Assembly: GCF_002865645.1 (NCBI RefSeq)
Contig: NW_020194684.1
Coordinates: 1,581,308 to 1,645,307, forward strand
DNA length: 64,000 nt
Source: Hyaloscypha bicolor E
Lineage: Eukaryota; Ascomycota; Leotiomycetes; Helotiales; Hyaloscyphaceae
Reading direction: 5' to 3'
The notes beneath the pieces were generated by a model, which saw only the letters and a program-made list of their open reading frames with translations, was not told the origin of the DNA and did not search any database. The position numbers were made by a program, and so were the translations under genes. The stretch's first letter is position 1, and each line of letters begins with the position of its first letter. Shown one piece after another: positions 20,266 to 31,600 of the stretch.

Positions 20266-22280
20266 TTACATCTCATCCCCACTCGTCTCATCTTGAAAGA
20301 CTTCCTTTACCAACTGCTTCTTATTAACTATTTCAAGTCAGCACCTCTCCAAGAATTAAGAAAGTAAGCCGAAGAAGACAAGCAGAAAAGGAACTTACTC
20401 TTCCCCATAGCATTCCGTGGAATATGGTCCACAACCTTCATAACCTGCGGGATTTTATAGTTCGCTAACCGGTCTTTCAGAGACCTTCTCAAATCCATCG
20501 CACCCCACTTCCCCTTCCTTCCCTCTTCTCCGTTATCCTTCAGGATAACGACGGCGCCGACCTTCTGTCCCCATTTTCCCGATGGGACAGCTACGACGGC
20601 CGCTTCTGCTATTTGCGGCAGAGAGAGAAGCTCGCGTTCGACTTCGAGAGCGGAGACTTTCTCTCCGCCAGATTTGATGATATCGGCCGAGAGCCGGCCA
20701 CGGATGAAATACATTGGGCCCCGGTCCCACTTCTCCCCATGGCCATTGATAGTACCATTCTGCTCAGGGAGAGGAACGATCCGACGAACAGCAACATCAC
20801 CTGTCTTAAACCACCTTCCTTTCCCGTCTTCGCCTTCAACATGCTCCTTTTTCGTTGCTACAGGATTTTTCCAATACTCTTTAAAGATAGTCGGGCCTCT
20901 TAGTTGAATCTCGCCATCTCTTTCTCGACCTTCTGAGTCGAGCTCTGCTCCCTCCTTAATTACGTCGCCGGTGTCCGTATCGACTAAGCGGACCTCGACC
21001 CCTGGTAGTGGCCAGCCGACGGAGCCGTCAACACGTGAGGAGAAGGGGAGACCACAAGAGAGTGCCATTCCTACCTCGGTCATGCCGTAGCGTTCTAGAA
21101 GTACATTTCCTGAGGAAAGTGTGTTCCAGGCTTTTTTCGTTGGGGTAGGAAGTGCCGCTGAGCCAGAGATGTTGAGTCTGAGATTTCGCGGTGAGATTGC
21201 GGTTTTGGCGGCGGTTTGATATTCTGGAGTGAGATCGGAGAATGTTGTGAGTAGCCGATTGTAGACTGTTGGAACGACAGTGAAAAGGGTTATCGGTGAG
21301 GGAGCAGGAGTGGATGGTTTCTGAAGGAATGGAGCGGCGAAGCGGTGCCAGACATGTTGGGCATTGAAAGGGAAGAGGAATTCGATCGTAGAGCCTGCGA
21401 AAAGAGGAGCGAAAATGGCGTTTATGGTACCATGGATGTGATGGAGGGGGAGCACGTGAAGCAGGCGATCCAACGGCGAGTATTTCCAAGCTTTTATGAG
21501 AGACTGAGCTTGCGCAGTCATAACGGATTGGGGGAGAAGAACTCCTTTCTGGTATTTTGTCAGCCAGCAAGAAATGATTATATAGAGTATAGAACTTGCC
21601 GGTCGATTCGTAGTCCCTGACGTGTATAGCATCATTCCGGCCCCTCCGTCTGTAGGTCCTTCCAGCGTTACCCTTTCAGACGCCGCACCACCCATCTTCT
21701 TCGCCAACCGAATGTGCTTCGGGGTTTTCTGTAAATTTTCCTTCATAACCTCCAAGGCCTTCCTTTCAAACTTTTTCGAGGACAACAACAGTGAAGCCTG
21801 GCTATGATCCATGATATACTGTAATTCGTGTGCTGGGAATGCAGGAGAAAGTGGTAATGCAATTGAATGCGCCCCGAGAATAGAAAGCAAGGTCACTAGA
21901 CATCGTCAAATACAGTCCCAACAGATATATCGAATCAATAAATGCGCACCTACATAGTCATAGCTATTTTCCACGAGAAAAGCTATCCTCTCTCCATCCA
22001 TCTTGCCACCCCCCTCTTTCAACAGCCTCTCCTTCCCCTGGACGACATCGCCCAACAATTCCCCATATGTAAACTTCCGCCCCGAGGCAGAGTGAACCAC
22101 GACGGTGGAATTCGGATCGTGTCCTGCAAGGGCTTCGAAGATTGGTAGCCGGGGCAAAGTCGACGCCATTCTGAACGATACGGACTGGATGGCGAGTTGT
22201 CTCTGCCTTCTATAACACAATGGAGGAACGGCCTGTATTCGACGGAGGTAGGAGGAGATCCTTCTCGCGGCGGACTGCAT
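20266..22280 (-). CDS. Acyl-CoA synthetase, ACSF3-type (malonyl-CoA synthetase-like)
   Basis: Four exons, 22280-21950, 21895-21600, 21548-20399 and 20327-20266, encode 612 residues. The order of AMP-binding motifs is complete: ERIAFLVENSYDYV, the P-loop MLYTSGTTNRPKGVLLP, VLPLHHIHGTINAIF, ERYGMTEVGMA, the GRLSADIIKSGGEK hinge region and the C-terminal NAMGK lysine. VLPLHHIHG and the overall layout fit the ACSF3 group, which activates malonate in mitochondria for lipoic acid synthesis. The N terminus (MQSAARRISSYLRRIQ) is Arg-rich and free of acid, like a mitochondrial presequence. The second intron, 21599-21549, is GC-AG, 51 bp and stop-free, and lies inside the P-loop after NRP. Substrate specificity is inferred. 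Confidence 0.88.
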
Positions 22281-22610
22281 TGCGGAAGGAAAGATCACCG
22301 ACGAGGATCAACTCTTATGGGATGCCCATCAATGTATGACAGGGGTGGCTCTTTACCCACGGAGGTCCGCTGTCCGGCATATCTTTAGAGGGGCTTGAGT
22401 GCTGCAGTGGACGACGTCAAGGGGCTTCGGCCATAAAAAAATTGCCTGGCCGGTGGCCGAAGGCCGAAACCATCCGGCAATCTTGAACGATCTTATCGGG
22501 CTGCAGCAACGGGCCGGATCAACATCCTTTCGTTCCGACAACATCACGAGCTTCAACTTCAGCTTCAACGGAGGATTTGCGGTTGATTGTCGAGCGGGAT
22601 AAGAGTTCAG
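22281..22610. promoter_or_regulatory. Shared head-to-head promoter of acyl-CoA synthetase and BolA genes
   Basis: The two start codons are 330 bp apart in divergent orientation. Both products appear mitochondrial, so shared control is possible. An imperfect GC-rich palindrome (GGCCGGTGGCCGAAGGCCG) lies around 22448-22466. Confidence 0.45.
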
Positions 22611-23079
22611 ATGCTGCGCAGATCGGTGTTGTCTCTCGCACGGCGACAGCTCTCAGCAATGGCCTTGCAAACACCAATGGAAGACGCCATGCGCACAAAG
22701 GTATTCCTCCTTCATCATCTTACACACAACCGTAGGCAATACTAAATCCCAAGTTAAACAGATCACCGAAGCCCTCAAGCCCTCGACACTCGAAATCCAT
22801 AACGATTCCCACCTGCACTCACACCACAAAGCCATGGCAGGCTCGACGTCTCAAGAAACACACTTTCGAGTCGTCATTACGAGCGAGGCCTTCAAGAGTA
22901 AGATGCAGCCAGCGCGGCACCGGATGGTTTATGCATTGTTGAAAGAGGAGATGGCAAGGGAGGGGGGCATTCATGCGTTACAATTGCGGACCAGGACATT
23001 GGAGGAGGAACAGAAGCAAGCGGAGCGCGACTCCACAAGGAAGGGCGAGGGGGTTGACGCCAAGGTTGACGTTGCCTAG
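22611..23079 (+). CDS. BolA-family protein, probably mitochondrial
   Basis: Two exons, 22611-22700 and 22762-23079, encode 135 residues. The body shows the BolA fold: ITEALKPSTLEIHNDS, then HHKAMAGSTSQETHFRV, the helix-turn segment MQPARHRMVYALLKEE and GGIHALQLRTRT. BolA proteins work with monothiol glutaredoxins in iron-sulfur cluster transfer; the conserved His residues in the loop and after GGI are present. The first exon gives MLRRSVLSLARRQLSAM, a basic acid-free stretch typical of mitochondrial targeting, which favours a Bol1/Bol3-like role. The tail is acidic-basic and disordered. The intron is 61 bp. Confidence 0.92.
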
Positions 23080-23416
23080 AGGAATTGTTCCTATGATATT
23101 GGGGATGAATTCGAGCTACTTCAAGGACTGAGGATGCCGGTCTGGCACTGAGGAACAAGTTGCTGAAGGTCGGACAGCAGTACCCCAAGCTGCGAACCAT
23201 CTGTTGTGCCAGACGAAAAGGCCTCATTGATCTCGCATCAGGTTGCCTCACGTGAGTTACGATGAGCATGAGGACACTTTGGTGCAGATTCATTAAACAT
23301 TGCTTTAGTGGATATCTCAACAATATTTGGACTCCACAGCCAACAGGTCAAATGCCCAATTCCGTTCCTTTATCTCCAATCTATCCTACTCACTACTCTT
23401 ATATGCATTTCCAGTC
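23080..23416. other. Convergent 3' intergenic region
   Basis: 337 bp between the ends of the BolA gene and the shelterin-like gene; a CTCACGTGAG palindrome lies at about 23248-23257. No gene seen. Confidence 0.4.
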
Positions 23417-26400
23417 TTAGGAGTCCCATCCCTGTGTCTCCGGCTCGATTCGTCTAGGCGGACTTTTTGCCGGCTTAGTGCAGAATCTCTTTCCGGGAGT
23501 GGTCTTGGGTGTCGATCCGTTCTTATTTCTCCGGGCGAGAAACTCTTGCAGCATTGGTCCTCGCGGGCTCACTCCCTCAGTGATGGTTTGCTTCGGCATA
23601 TTTGGCCGGGAAAGTGAAATGACGCTCGAAGCTGGTAACGAATGTCGTTTGAAAACGTCTAGGTCGCGAGATGGCGGCGTGGAAGAAGTTTTGACTCGTT
23701 TCAGGGGTCTCGAGGACTCGCTCCGAGAAACAGGAACAGGAGGGACTAATGATCGCCGTAGCTGGCCCGTTGGGCTGCTCGCATCCCGCTGGTCTGCGGA
23801 TGGTAATCGACCACGATTTTTTCGCCTAGACGCCGTTGGAGTTGAAAACTTGGCTTCTGATCTAGGAGAAGAAAAGCTCGAGCTTCCAGGCGAGTCGTTC
23901 TTATTCCATGGGAGAACCTTGTTACTATTGGTCTTCCACTCACCGGAGGTGAGACCCATGGCAACCGGTCGACGATGGTCGAGACTCTCTGCCTGGCGCT
24001 TCGCAGCAGGAAGTTGACTATGAGTCTCGAAGAATGGCCTTCTCGGTCTGTGATTACTTCGGCCAGACGAGACTTTCGCTGCTCCCAACTCAGGACTTGC
24101 CTCCCGGCCGTTGGAGACGAAAAGTTGTTCCTCACTGTTCAAAGCCAAATAGCCCTCCCCAATAAGTGCAGGCTCGGAGACTTCTACATTCGCTGATCGT
24201 TGTATAGTAGCCACCCCCACTGCAGTCTGTGGTGATGTTGACTTTGGTGGCTGCAGCGGTTCGCGATATTTGGCGCGGTACGAAGCGACTTGCTCTGGGT
24301 CAAGAGATGACAGAGCGCCCTGCAGATTCTCGCCAGTTATGAACTTGGATTTGAACGAAGGCTGGTCGGGGAAGTTCTCCATGTAGTACTTCAAGCCACT
24401 CATGAGTTTATCACCCAAATCACGGTTTTTGTCCACGTAATACAACCAGTCCGAAGCATGGACCCGGATAAAATCATCGTATCGAGCCCAGGGCAGGAAT
24501 CGTTCATTCTCTCTGATCCATTCAATGTACACCAATGCCCTGGTGAAAGCATTCCTGCTGCCCAGGTATTCAGGATACATATGCATGAAGTCTCCGTAGA
24601 AATCGATTTGTGCATGCGGTACTGGTTCGGCCGTCGGAAGAAAGGTGCCTCTCAATACAGCATCTTCTTCGCCATCTGAGGTACAATTGGCATCCATTTC
24701 TTCAATTGGGCTTGCTGGAGCAGGATGGTAATCAATCTCCGCACTCTGCATAGACGTGTCGACGTTCTTAAAGGCGTTTGGCGGTGAAGTTGAATTCGGT
24801 TCTTCGAAGGTAGCTGGTACATGATGCACACCGTCCATTGCCGACGACTGCATTGCGGTTTCTGGCGAAAGGGTTGGAATCTGTCCAACTGCAGGGTTGG
24901 TACTAGGTATGACCTCTTTTGCTTTTGCACAATCTGACCGAGAGCCGGTCGGGATGGAGGCGTTCATCCTAGCCGATAAAAGATTATCGCTGAAACTGTG
25001 TCGATTTATTCTGGCCATTTCCTTAGTATCTTGAGCAGGATCATCTTCTTCCTCGATCATGCGGGCTATAGGTGCACGGCGGCGCCGTTTGGCAGGATTT
25101 TGAGGGCATCCCTCACCACTACCTCGCTTCACTGAGCCTATCACGATAGGAGAACTTTCATTAAGTTGCTTTTCGGTCGAAACAGGAGTGCCTAAAGGCG
25201 GCGACTGCTGCCCAGTCCGGTATTCGCCAGTCGTCGAGTTCCTTGGTGACGCCAGCATAGCAGTTTCTCTTTCTGGGCTCGACCTTTTCGGATTTTCAAT
25301 TATATTGAGCGAGATGGCAGCCTGGTTTCTGGCTGATAGTGCAGTGTGATCCAGCTGCGAGCTTTCGTGTTCGTTGAACAATTGTTGCTGGGCCAGATCA
25401 TCTTCCTTGTCTTCCTCCTTGAGGTTGATTCCAGTGTACACGTGACCTGCAAGCTGAGACTCACTTCGGTACTCTACTATCAACTTCTTCATCTCGGATT
25501 CGTTATCGAAGTCGTTTGCTTCATTCGATCCTGGCGTTGTCTGTAACTGAGCGGGAGCCTCACAAGTGGCTGGAATTCTTGAATCTGATGAAATAATATC
25601 ATCAACTCGCTTAAATTCTTTCAAAGAATCGTCGGCCTGTTCTAACCGGAGCGACCTGCCGCCAGAATGTCGGGTTCGTGGGAAAGGTGTTTGTTCCACC
25701 TGCACTAGTCTCGCGTCCTGTGAGGTTGTTGACGGGTGTCTCTGGAATGTCTCTGAAGATTCTTCTTCGGAGTCATTCTCCTCCACTAAGTCTCCAACCG
25801 CATATGGAGTAGCATATTCAAGCTCCTCTTCTCCTACAGGGCTGCTGGAGGGGATTATCACCGGTGCCACTGAATGAGGTGTTGATAGCTGGTTTTGTCG
25901 TTGGTTGTTGCTTTGATGGTGAGTGGGGAAATTTAACTCTAGCTCCGAGGCTCCCATATCTGGATGCGTGTCTAGCGAAGGCTGTCGATTCCTTCCAAAA
26001 ACATGAAGAAATTCACCTTGCTTGTTGCTCGAGCTCAAAGGATGATCGTAGCTTACAATATTCTGTTCCATCGCGTTTGGTCGTTGTTCTGGACTTGAAG
26101 GCCATGAAACCACCTCTTCGTCCGGTGTGTCATCGTCTTCAGATTGTCGAGCTTCATCAATCTCGTCTCTCAGACCATCAGATATGCTTGAAAGTATGAT
26201 ATGCTGTCGACCATGGCTGGAGGTCTCGAGATTTTGCCCTCTATTACCCCCACGTAAAGTACCAGCAGTCCCTGAAGGTGTTTCAAGATGTTTTCCTGTC
26301 CGTTTTCGAGGATGCTTCGTCTGCTTATCTTCGTCTTCCGTCAGATTCACGCTCTCTCCCTCTTCCTCCAGTCCTTCGCTCTCATAACCACTCGACGTGT

Positions 26401-27906
26401 GCTGAGCCTGTTCACCGTCGTCGGAATCGTCACTACCCACCTCGCTTGCTCGACCTCCTTGGCTTGACTTATCGAATGGCGCTTTCTCCTCCGAAAACGC
26501 AATTAAATCATCACGCACTTTGGCTGGGAGGTTCGCATAAGTAGATCGGCTGTCTTCCGGAGGTTTATACCAAGATTCTTTGTCCTCAAGCAGCCTTTGC
26601 TGGGACTCATGAATCCGCACGAATCTTCGTGGCACTCGTTTGAGGCCATGGAATGGATTGCTATCCTGAAATTGATCGGTAACGGACATTTGGACAGCTT
26701 CTTGCTCAATGTTGGGTTGTGGGATCGGCTGACTTTTTGGCGCATTGGCTCTTGGTCTCCTTCCTTTTAAGCTCTCTTGGCTGTTCTCCTTTTCGCTGTC
26801 ATCAGAAAGTGGGGCCGCCATATCCTCACAACTCGAATCCTTGGCAGAAATGGACTGGCTCTTGGGATCGCTTGGCTGTTCACGCCGAGATGGTGAGGAC
26901 TGGCTGCGCTGTTCGTTGGCCTTTGCTTCGAGCTTGGAGGTCATCTCCAACACCCGGTCAGATGACACTGTCGTCAAAACAGGCCTCCTCTGAATAGGAT
27001 TCGCCGAAGTAGTTGATAGTTCTGAGAGAGTGTCTTTCGCCGTGCTGTTATCATTCTGCTCGGCGGGTGGAACCTTTTCCGAAAGTAGACCAATGAGGCA
27101 TTGATGTATTCCAGGTTTGGACACTTCGGCATCGACTCGGCTTGCTAAGTTCCTCTGAACTCTGACAGAGACTTGGGTGGCGAAAGCCTCTTGAGACCCA
27201 GAGCCGCTTGACGAGGGATTACCCGGAGCCAAGGCCTCGTTCCCTCGCGGCCGAATTGGTGAAGGTGGCTGCGAACGAATCTCACTCTCATGTCCGTCGC
27301 CATCCAACAGTTCTTCCAATTTGCTAAGGGCTAAGCGGATTTTCTCATTTTTTAAAACGTCCGAAGGTCGACCAAACGGTTTGGATCCTTCACTTCCCCT
27401 GAGCTTGAATTCAGACACCTCGAGGATTAGTATTCTAGGCATCTTGGAATTTCGGTTGAAGGTCCGGACTCTAGGTCAGCATATGCAGGCAACATGATTA
27501 GAGAGGTAACTTACAATTCTATAATCAATAAGAGCAATCACAGCCCCTCTGATATCCAAGAAATCCCGGCCAATCCTTTCCTTGAACACATCTGTAGCAA
27601 CACGGTCAAAAGTTGCCCGAATATGTGTTGTTCCGTCCGAGACAGTTGCCTCGAACGGGTGCACACCCCGCCCATTGAACTGTTGATATATTAGCTAGCG
27701 GCAATTATGGGTAGGTGGCTGCTCACCTCAATGATCTGAACCTCCCGTCCTTTCTTGACATGCATAGTCACGGTGTCCGGGCCACAAACTTTATGGCCAT
27801 CTTCAACTTTTTGGCCCGGGACATATTTGCCTTCGAAGCTGGCCAGAGCAGAATTCAGTTCAGACTCCACCAGCGGGCCAATCCAGTCACGCATTGAAGC
27901 AGACAT
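23417..27906 (-). CDS. Shelterin TPP1/Tpz1-like telomere protein
   Basis: Three exons, 27906-27727, 27679-27515 and 27442-23417, encode 1456 residues. Residues 1 to about 155 match the fungal TPP1/Est3-type OB fold: WIGPLVESELNSAL, then PFEATVSDGTTHIRATF, GAVIALIDYRI and the strand ILILEVSEFKLRG. TPP1 (Tpz1 in fission yeast) bridges the single-strand binder Pot1 to the rest of shelterin and recruits telomerase. Residues 160-1050 are low-complexity, rich in Ser, Glu, Asp and Gln. A compact C-terminal domain at about 1060-1180 begins IDFYGDFMHMYPEYLG and includes WIRENERFLPWARYDDF. The final 270 residues are basic and disordered. The introns are 47 and 72 bp; the second acceptor (CCAAG) is chosen because it alone keeps the OB strand in frame. 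Confidence 0.72.
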
Positions 27907-28660
27907 TATTCCAAAGGGTCAAGAGCCAGCGCGTTTGACCTAGAAGACGATTATTTGTTGACCATATTGCGCCCGGCCACCAGATACCGGAGTGGCTACC
28001 TAGAGCAGAGGTACGGGTCCGAATCATTCGAAGAAAGGGCAAATAAATTGGATCTTGCACGAAACACAATCACATGTCGATGTAGTGACTTGGATGAGGT
28101 TGACGTCGGACGCGTCTAACGCGTGCAAGGCTGAAGAAAGTTTGGTGTGGCTGGTAAAGTGTGGCTGGTGATATGCGTGATGACCAAATATTTGGCACGC
28201 GAGGCAACGGCGTGCTACAACTCCTTGTGATTTATGAGCCGGCTGGCGACTCAAATCAGAGCCGCAGCTCCTAGCACTGAGCTTCCCAATCCTAACTCAC
28301 AACTCCCCACCACTAGGCTTCATCGCAAACTGTTTCTATAGCCATCTCGTGCGCCGAATCGCCATTGCCACTAGTTCAAGCTCCCCCAAATGGCAGCCTT
28401 CCTGCTCAACCACTGACGACTGTCTGACATCTGGACCATGCAGACTGTTACTCGATAACACAAACTATTCTCCATCTCGACTCGATGGCATGATCCTCCA
28501 TTCTAAACGCCGGTCTGGCGGCACCGCCATACATCACTGAACCTAGACCACACCATTCCTTAAGCCTTGCCTCAACTTCAAGCACGAGAAACCGACTCTA
28601 CGTCTCTGAACGTTACTACTCAACTCCTTGACCCTACAGTTCGCGAATACATCCGCCACC
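27907..28660. promoter_or_regulatory. Divergent promoter region between shelterin-like gene and fab1
   Basis: 754 bp between head-to-head start codons. The fab1 start sits in CGCCACCATGTC, close to the ideal eukaryotic initiation context. No tandem operator or TATA box stands out. Confidence 0.45.
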
Positions 28661-31600
28661 ATGTCTACACACGATTCTCCCCAGGCCTTTAACGGTCCGC
28701 CGTCCCTGATTCCCCTCGGTTTGCGGTCACGGCGTGGTTCTTTGGCTTCTGTCTCCGGATCAACAGCGGTAGACAAAGAGCAGCTGGCTCAGGCCTTGGA
28801 CAAAATACACAGTACTGCTAGTCACTCAGAAACCCTCACAACATTCAACGAATTTGCCTCACCTCCGCCTCCATCTGCCAATACAGAAAGTAAGGGACTT
28901 GCTGGGGATATCATGCAAAATGGCCTTAGTGGATTATACAGCCGTTTCCGGGGGGCGGTAGGCGGTGGAAAGGAGAAGAGTGGCCCATCATCGACGAAGG
29001 GGGATCATGAAAGCATAGAGAGCGTATCAGCGAAGAGTCAGACAACTCCGACTTCCAACCCTAAATCAACATTACCTCCAACCAGAGAGGACAGTGGAAT
29101 CAGCGCATCTCCAGCTCAATTATCGACATCTTCATCCCGTCTTCAATCACCCACGGCCTCAACTTTTGCTGGACAGTCATCAGAAAGCCAGTCACAAAGC
29201 CAGTCACAAACCTTGAAGTCTTCCAAAACCTCCTTTACTCCAGCGACCACCCCTGCAACTACAAAATCTGCGTCTTCATCCCGCCCCCCCATAACGCCTA
29301 TGACAAAGGCTACAACATCGTCTGCAATTGTCCCTACTGTTGCTCCGGTCAACGTCAGTGCCTTCAAGGATGGCGACAGTGGGCGGACGACAGTGGATCA
29401 AAGGTCTGAGGGGCCATCCTCGGCTGCGACGAGTACCACACATGAACATCCTAGCACTTTCGGCTTTGACTCTCGTCAAATTGCGCGTACGGTGGATGAC
29501 CTGTCTATTCTGGATGATTCAGAAGGTACTGAAGATGGGGTCGAAGCAGAGGAAGGTCCGGGTATTCATGTTACTGGTGGTGGAGACGGAAGCCTCGACC
29601 TGATGAAGCGGCCGATTGGCGGATCCAAAAGTGCTTCTTCAGCGTTATCTTCGCTCCAAGCTACGGATACACGAGCAAATGCTTCATCTCGAAGTGGTCC
29701 AGATGGAATGAAAAGGCCTGCTGCAATTGAACGAATAACCCAATCCCATCTACCTGGGTATCAAGCCTCAAGGGCGTCCTCGACAGATCGCAGCACTGCT
29801 GAGACTAGTCCTATCAACACTTCTGCACATAACAGTGTACGCCATGAGTCCTTTTCCGTTGATGATGGCCCGCAGCTAGGCTATCTGGGCAGGTTACGCA
29901 TACCTGGAACAACGACCAATGAAGGTGCACCAGAAGCTGTTAATGCAAGGCTCGAGCAGATGAGAAAGCAGGTTCTAAGTAAGGAATTCTGGATGGCAGA
30001 CGAGATTTGCAAAGAATGTTTCCTATGTGGAGATGCATTCTCTGCATTTCGAAGAAAACACCACTGTAGAACATGTGGGTGCATTTTCGACTCCAAATGC
30101 ACATCTATTATATCCGGTCAACGATTTGGTGTTCAGGGCTCGTTGAGAGTTTGCAAGACGTGTCTTGATATCATCAACAGACGGCACGATAGTAGCGGAT
30201 CTGACGAGTCTGCTGATGACTCCGTCCTGCCTACATTCTTCCAGGCACAGCAAGCAAAGTACGAAGCTTCAAGCAGGGCTGATTCGGCAGAAGGAGTAAA
30301 TCAGGAGATTGTCGAGGATCAAGCCTTTGGAAACGATCCCTCTAGACCCTTGGCGACTCCAATGATGGCCATACCAGCAACTCGGCGAATCGGCGAATCA
30401 ACCAACAGGCGCTCAGCAGTCCTAGAAATAGATGCCCCGCAATTGAGCCGTCCCAGCTCCTCCAGGTCTTTAAAAGCTCTGTCTGCGGCAGGCCGGCCAC
30501 CATCGTCGGGCCATAAACGGCACCATTCGAAGCATAACTTTCTTGGTCGCTTTAAGCCCACAGCCGAAGAAAGAGCTCCTTTCCACCGTGGTGTGACGGA
30601 TGATTTGGGAAAGAGATCCAGATTACCTGCATTTCACGACGACAACATCATCGACCCGGATCTGGCACCGTACATGTCTGACGAAGAGTCGAGCGGAGAT
30701 GAGCAAATGAGTATATTTGCAACCTTGAATAGCGGCAGCGTCATCAGTCCCAGCTTTGAAAATGACAGGTCGGGCTTTGGCTCACTCTTGAGCTCGAGCA
30801 AGAAACACAGAGCTAGGGCCGGAGAGAAGAGTGTCAGTGGTGTCAGCTTCACCAGTCGTGGTTTAGATGATATCAGTGCTTCTGCTGGATTCGGGCGGCC
30901 GAACCGGCGACGCAATCTCAGTGCTGCTAGCGCCAGTTTGCATCATTCCAGAACTTCTCCTCGTCAGCCGGTCCAGGGGTTCGGGAATCTGGACGAGGAG
31001 TTCAATGGCGTAGATAAATTGTCCACGGCCTCCACCCTTGGACCATCAAAAATGACCCGAAGTGCATCAATGAGAGATGCTAAAGCACCAGCTGTCGAAC
31101 TCAATAATGCCAGTTTACATCACGTTCGACGAATGTTGCATCAATTATTGGAGGACGCCAACATCCCTAATGTCTCTTCCTGGGAGAAAGCCCTGGTTCC
31201 GATACTGCTGCAGTGCACAGATGATGTCAACCCCAACGTTCGCCTTGGCGATGATATTGACATTCGACACTATGTGAAGCTCAAAAAAATCCCTGGCGGA
31301 AAGCCTGGAGATACAGCTTATGTTTCTGGCGTTGTCTTCACAAAAAATCTCGCCCTTAAAAGCATGCCACGGAGTATTTCGAACCCTAGAATTGTGATTG
31401 TTTCGTTCCCTATTGAGTATCAAAGGCATCAACATCATTTCATGAGCCTTGAGCCTGTCATTGCTCAGGAGAAAGAATTCCTTCGAAATATGGTCAATCG
31501 CATTGCCTCCTTGCGCCCTCAACTTCTTCTTGTACAAAAACACATCTCTGGGCTAGCACTACAATATTTGGCGGAAGCCAATATTGCCGTGGCATATAAC

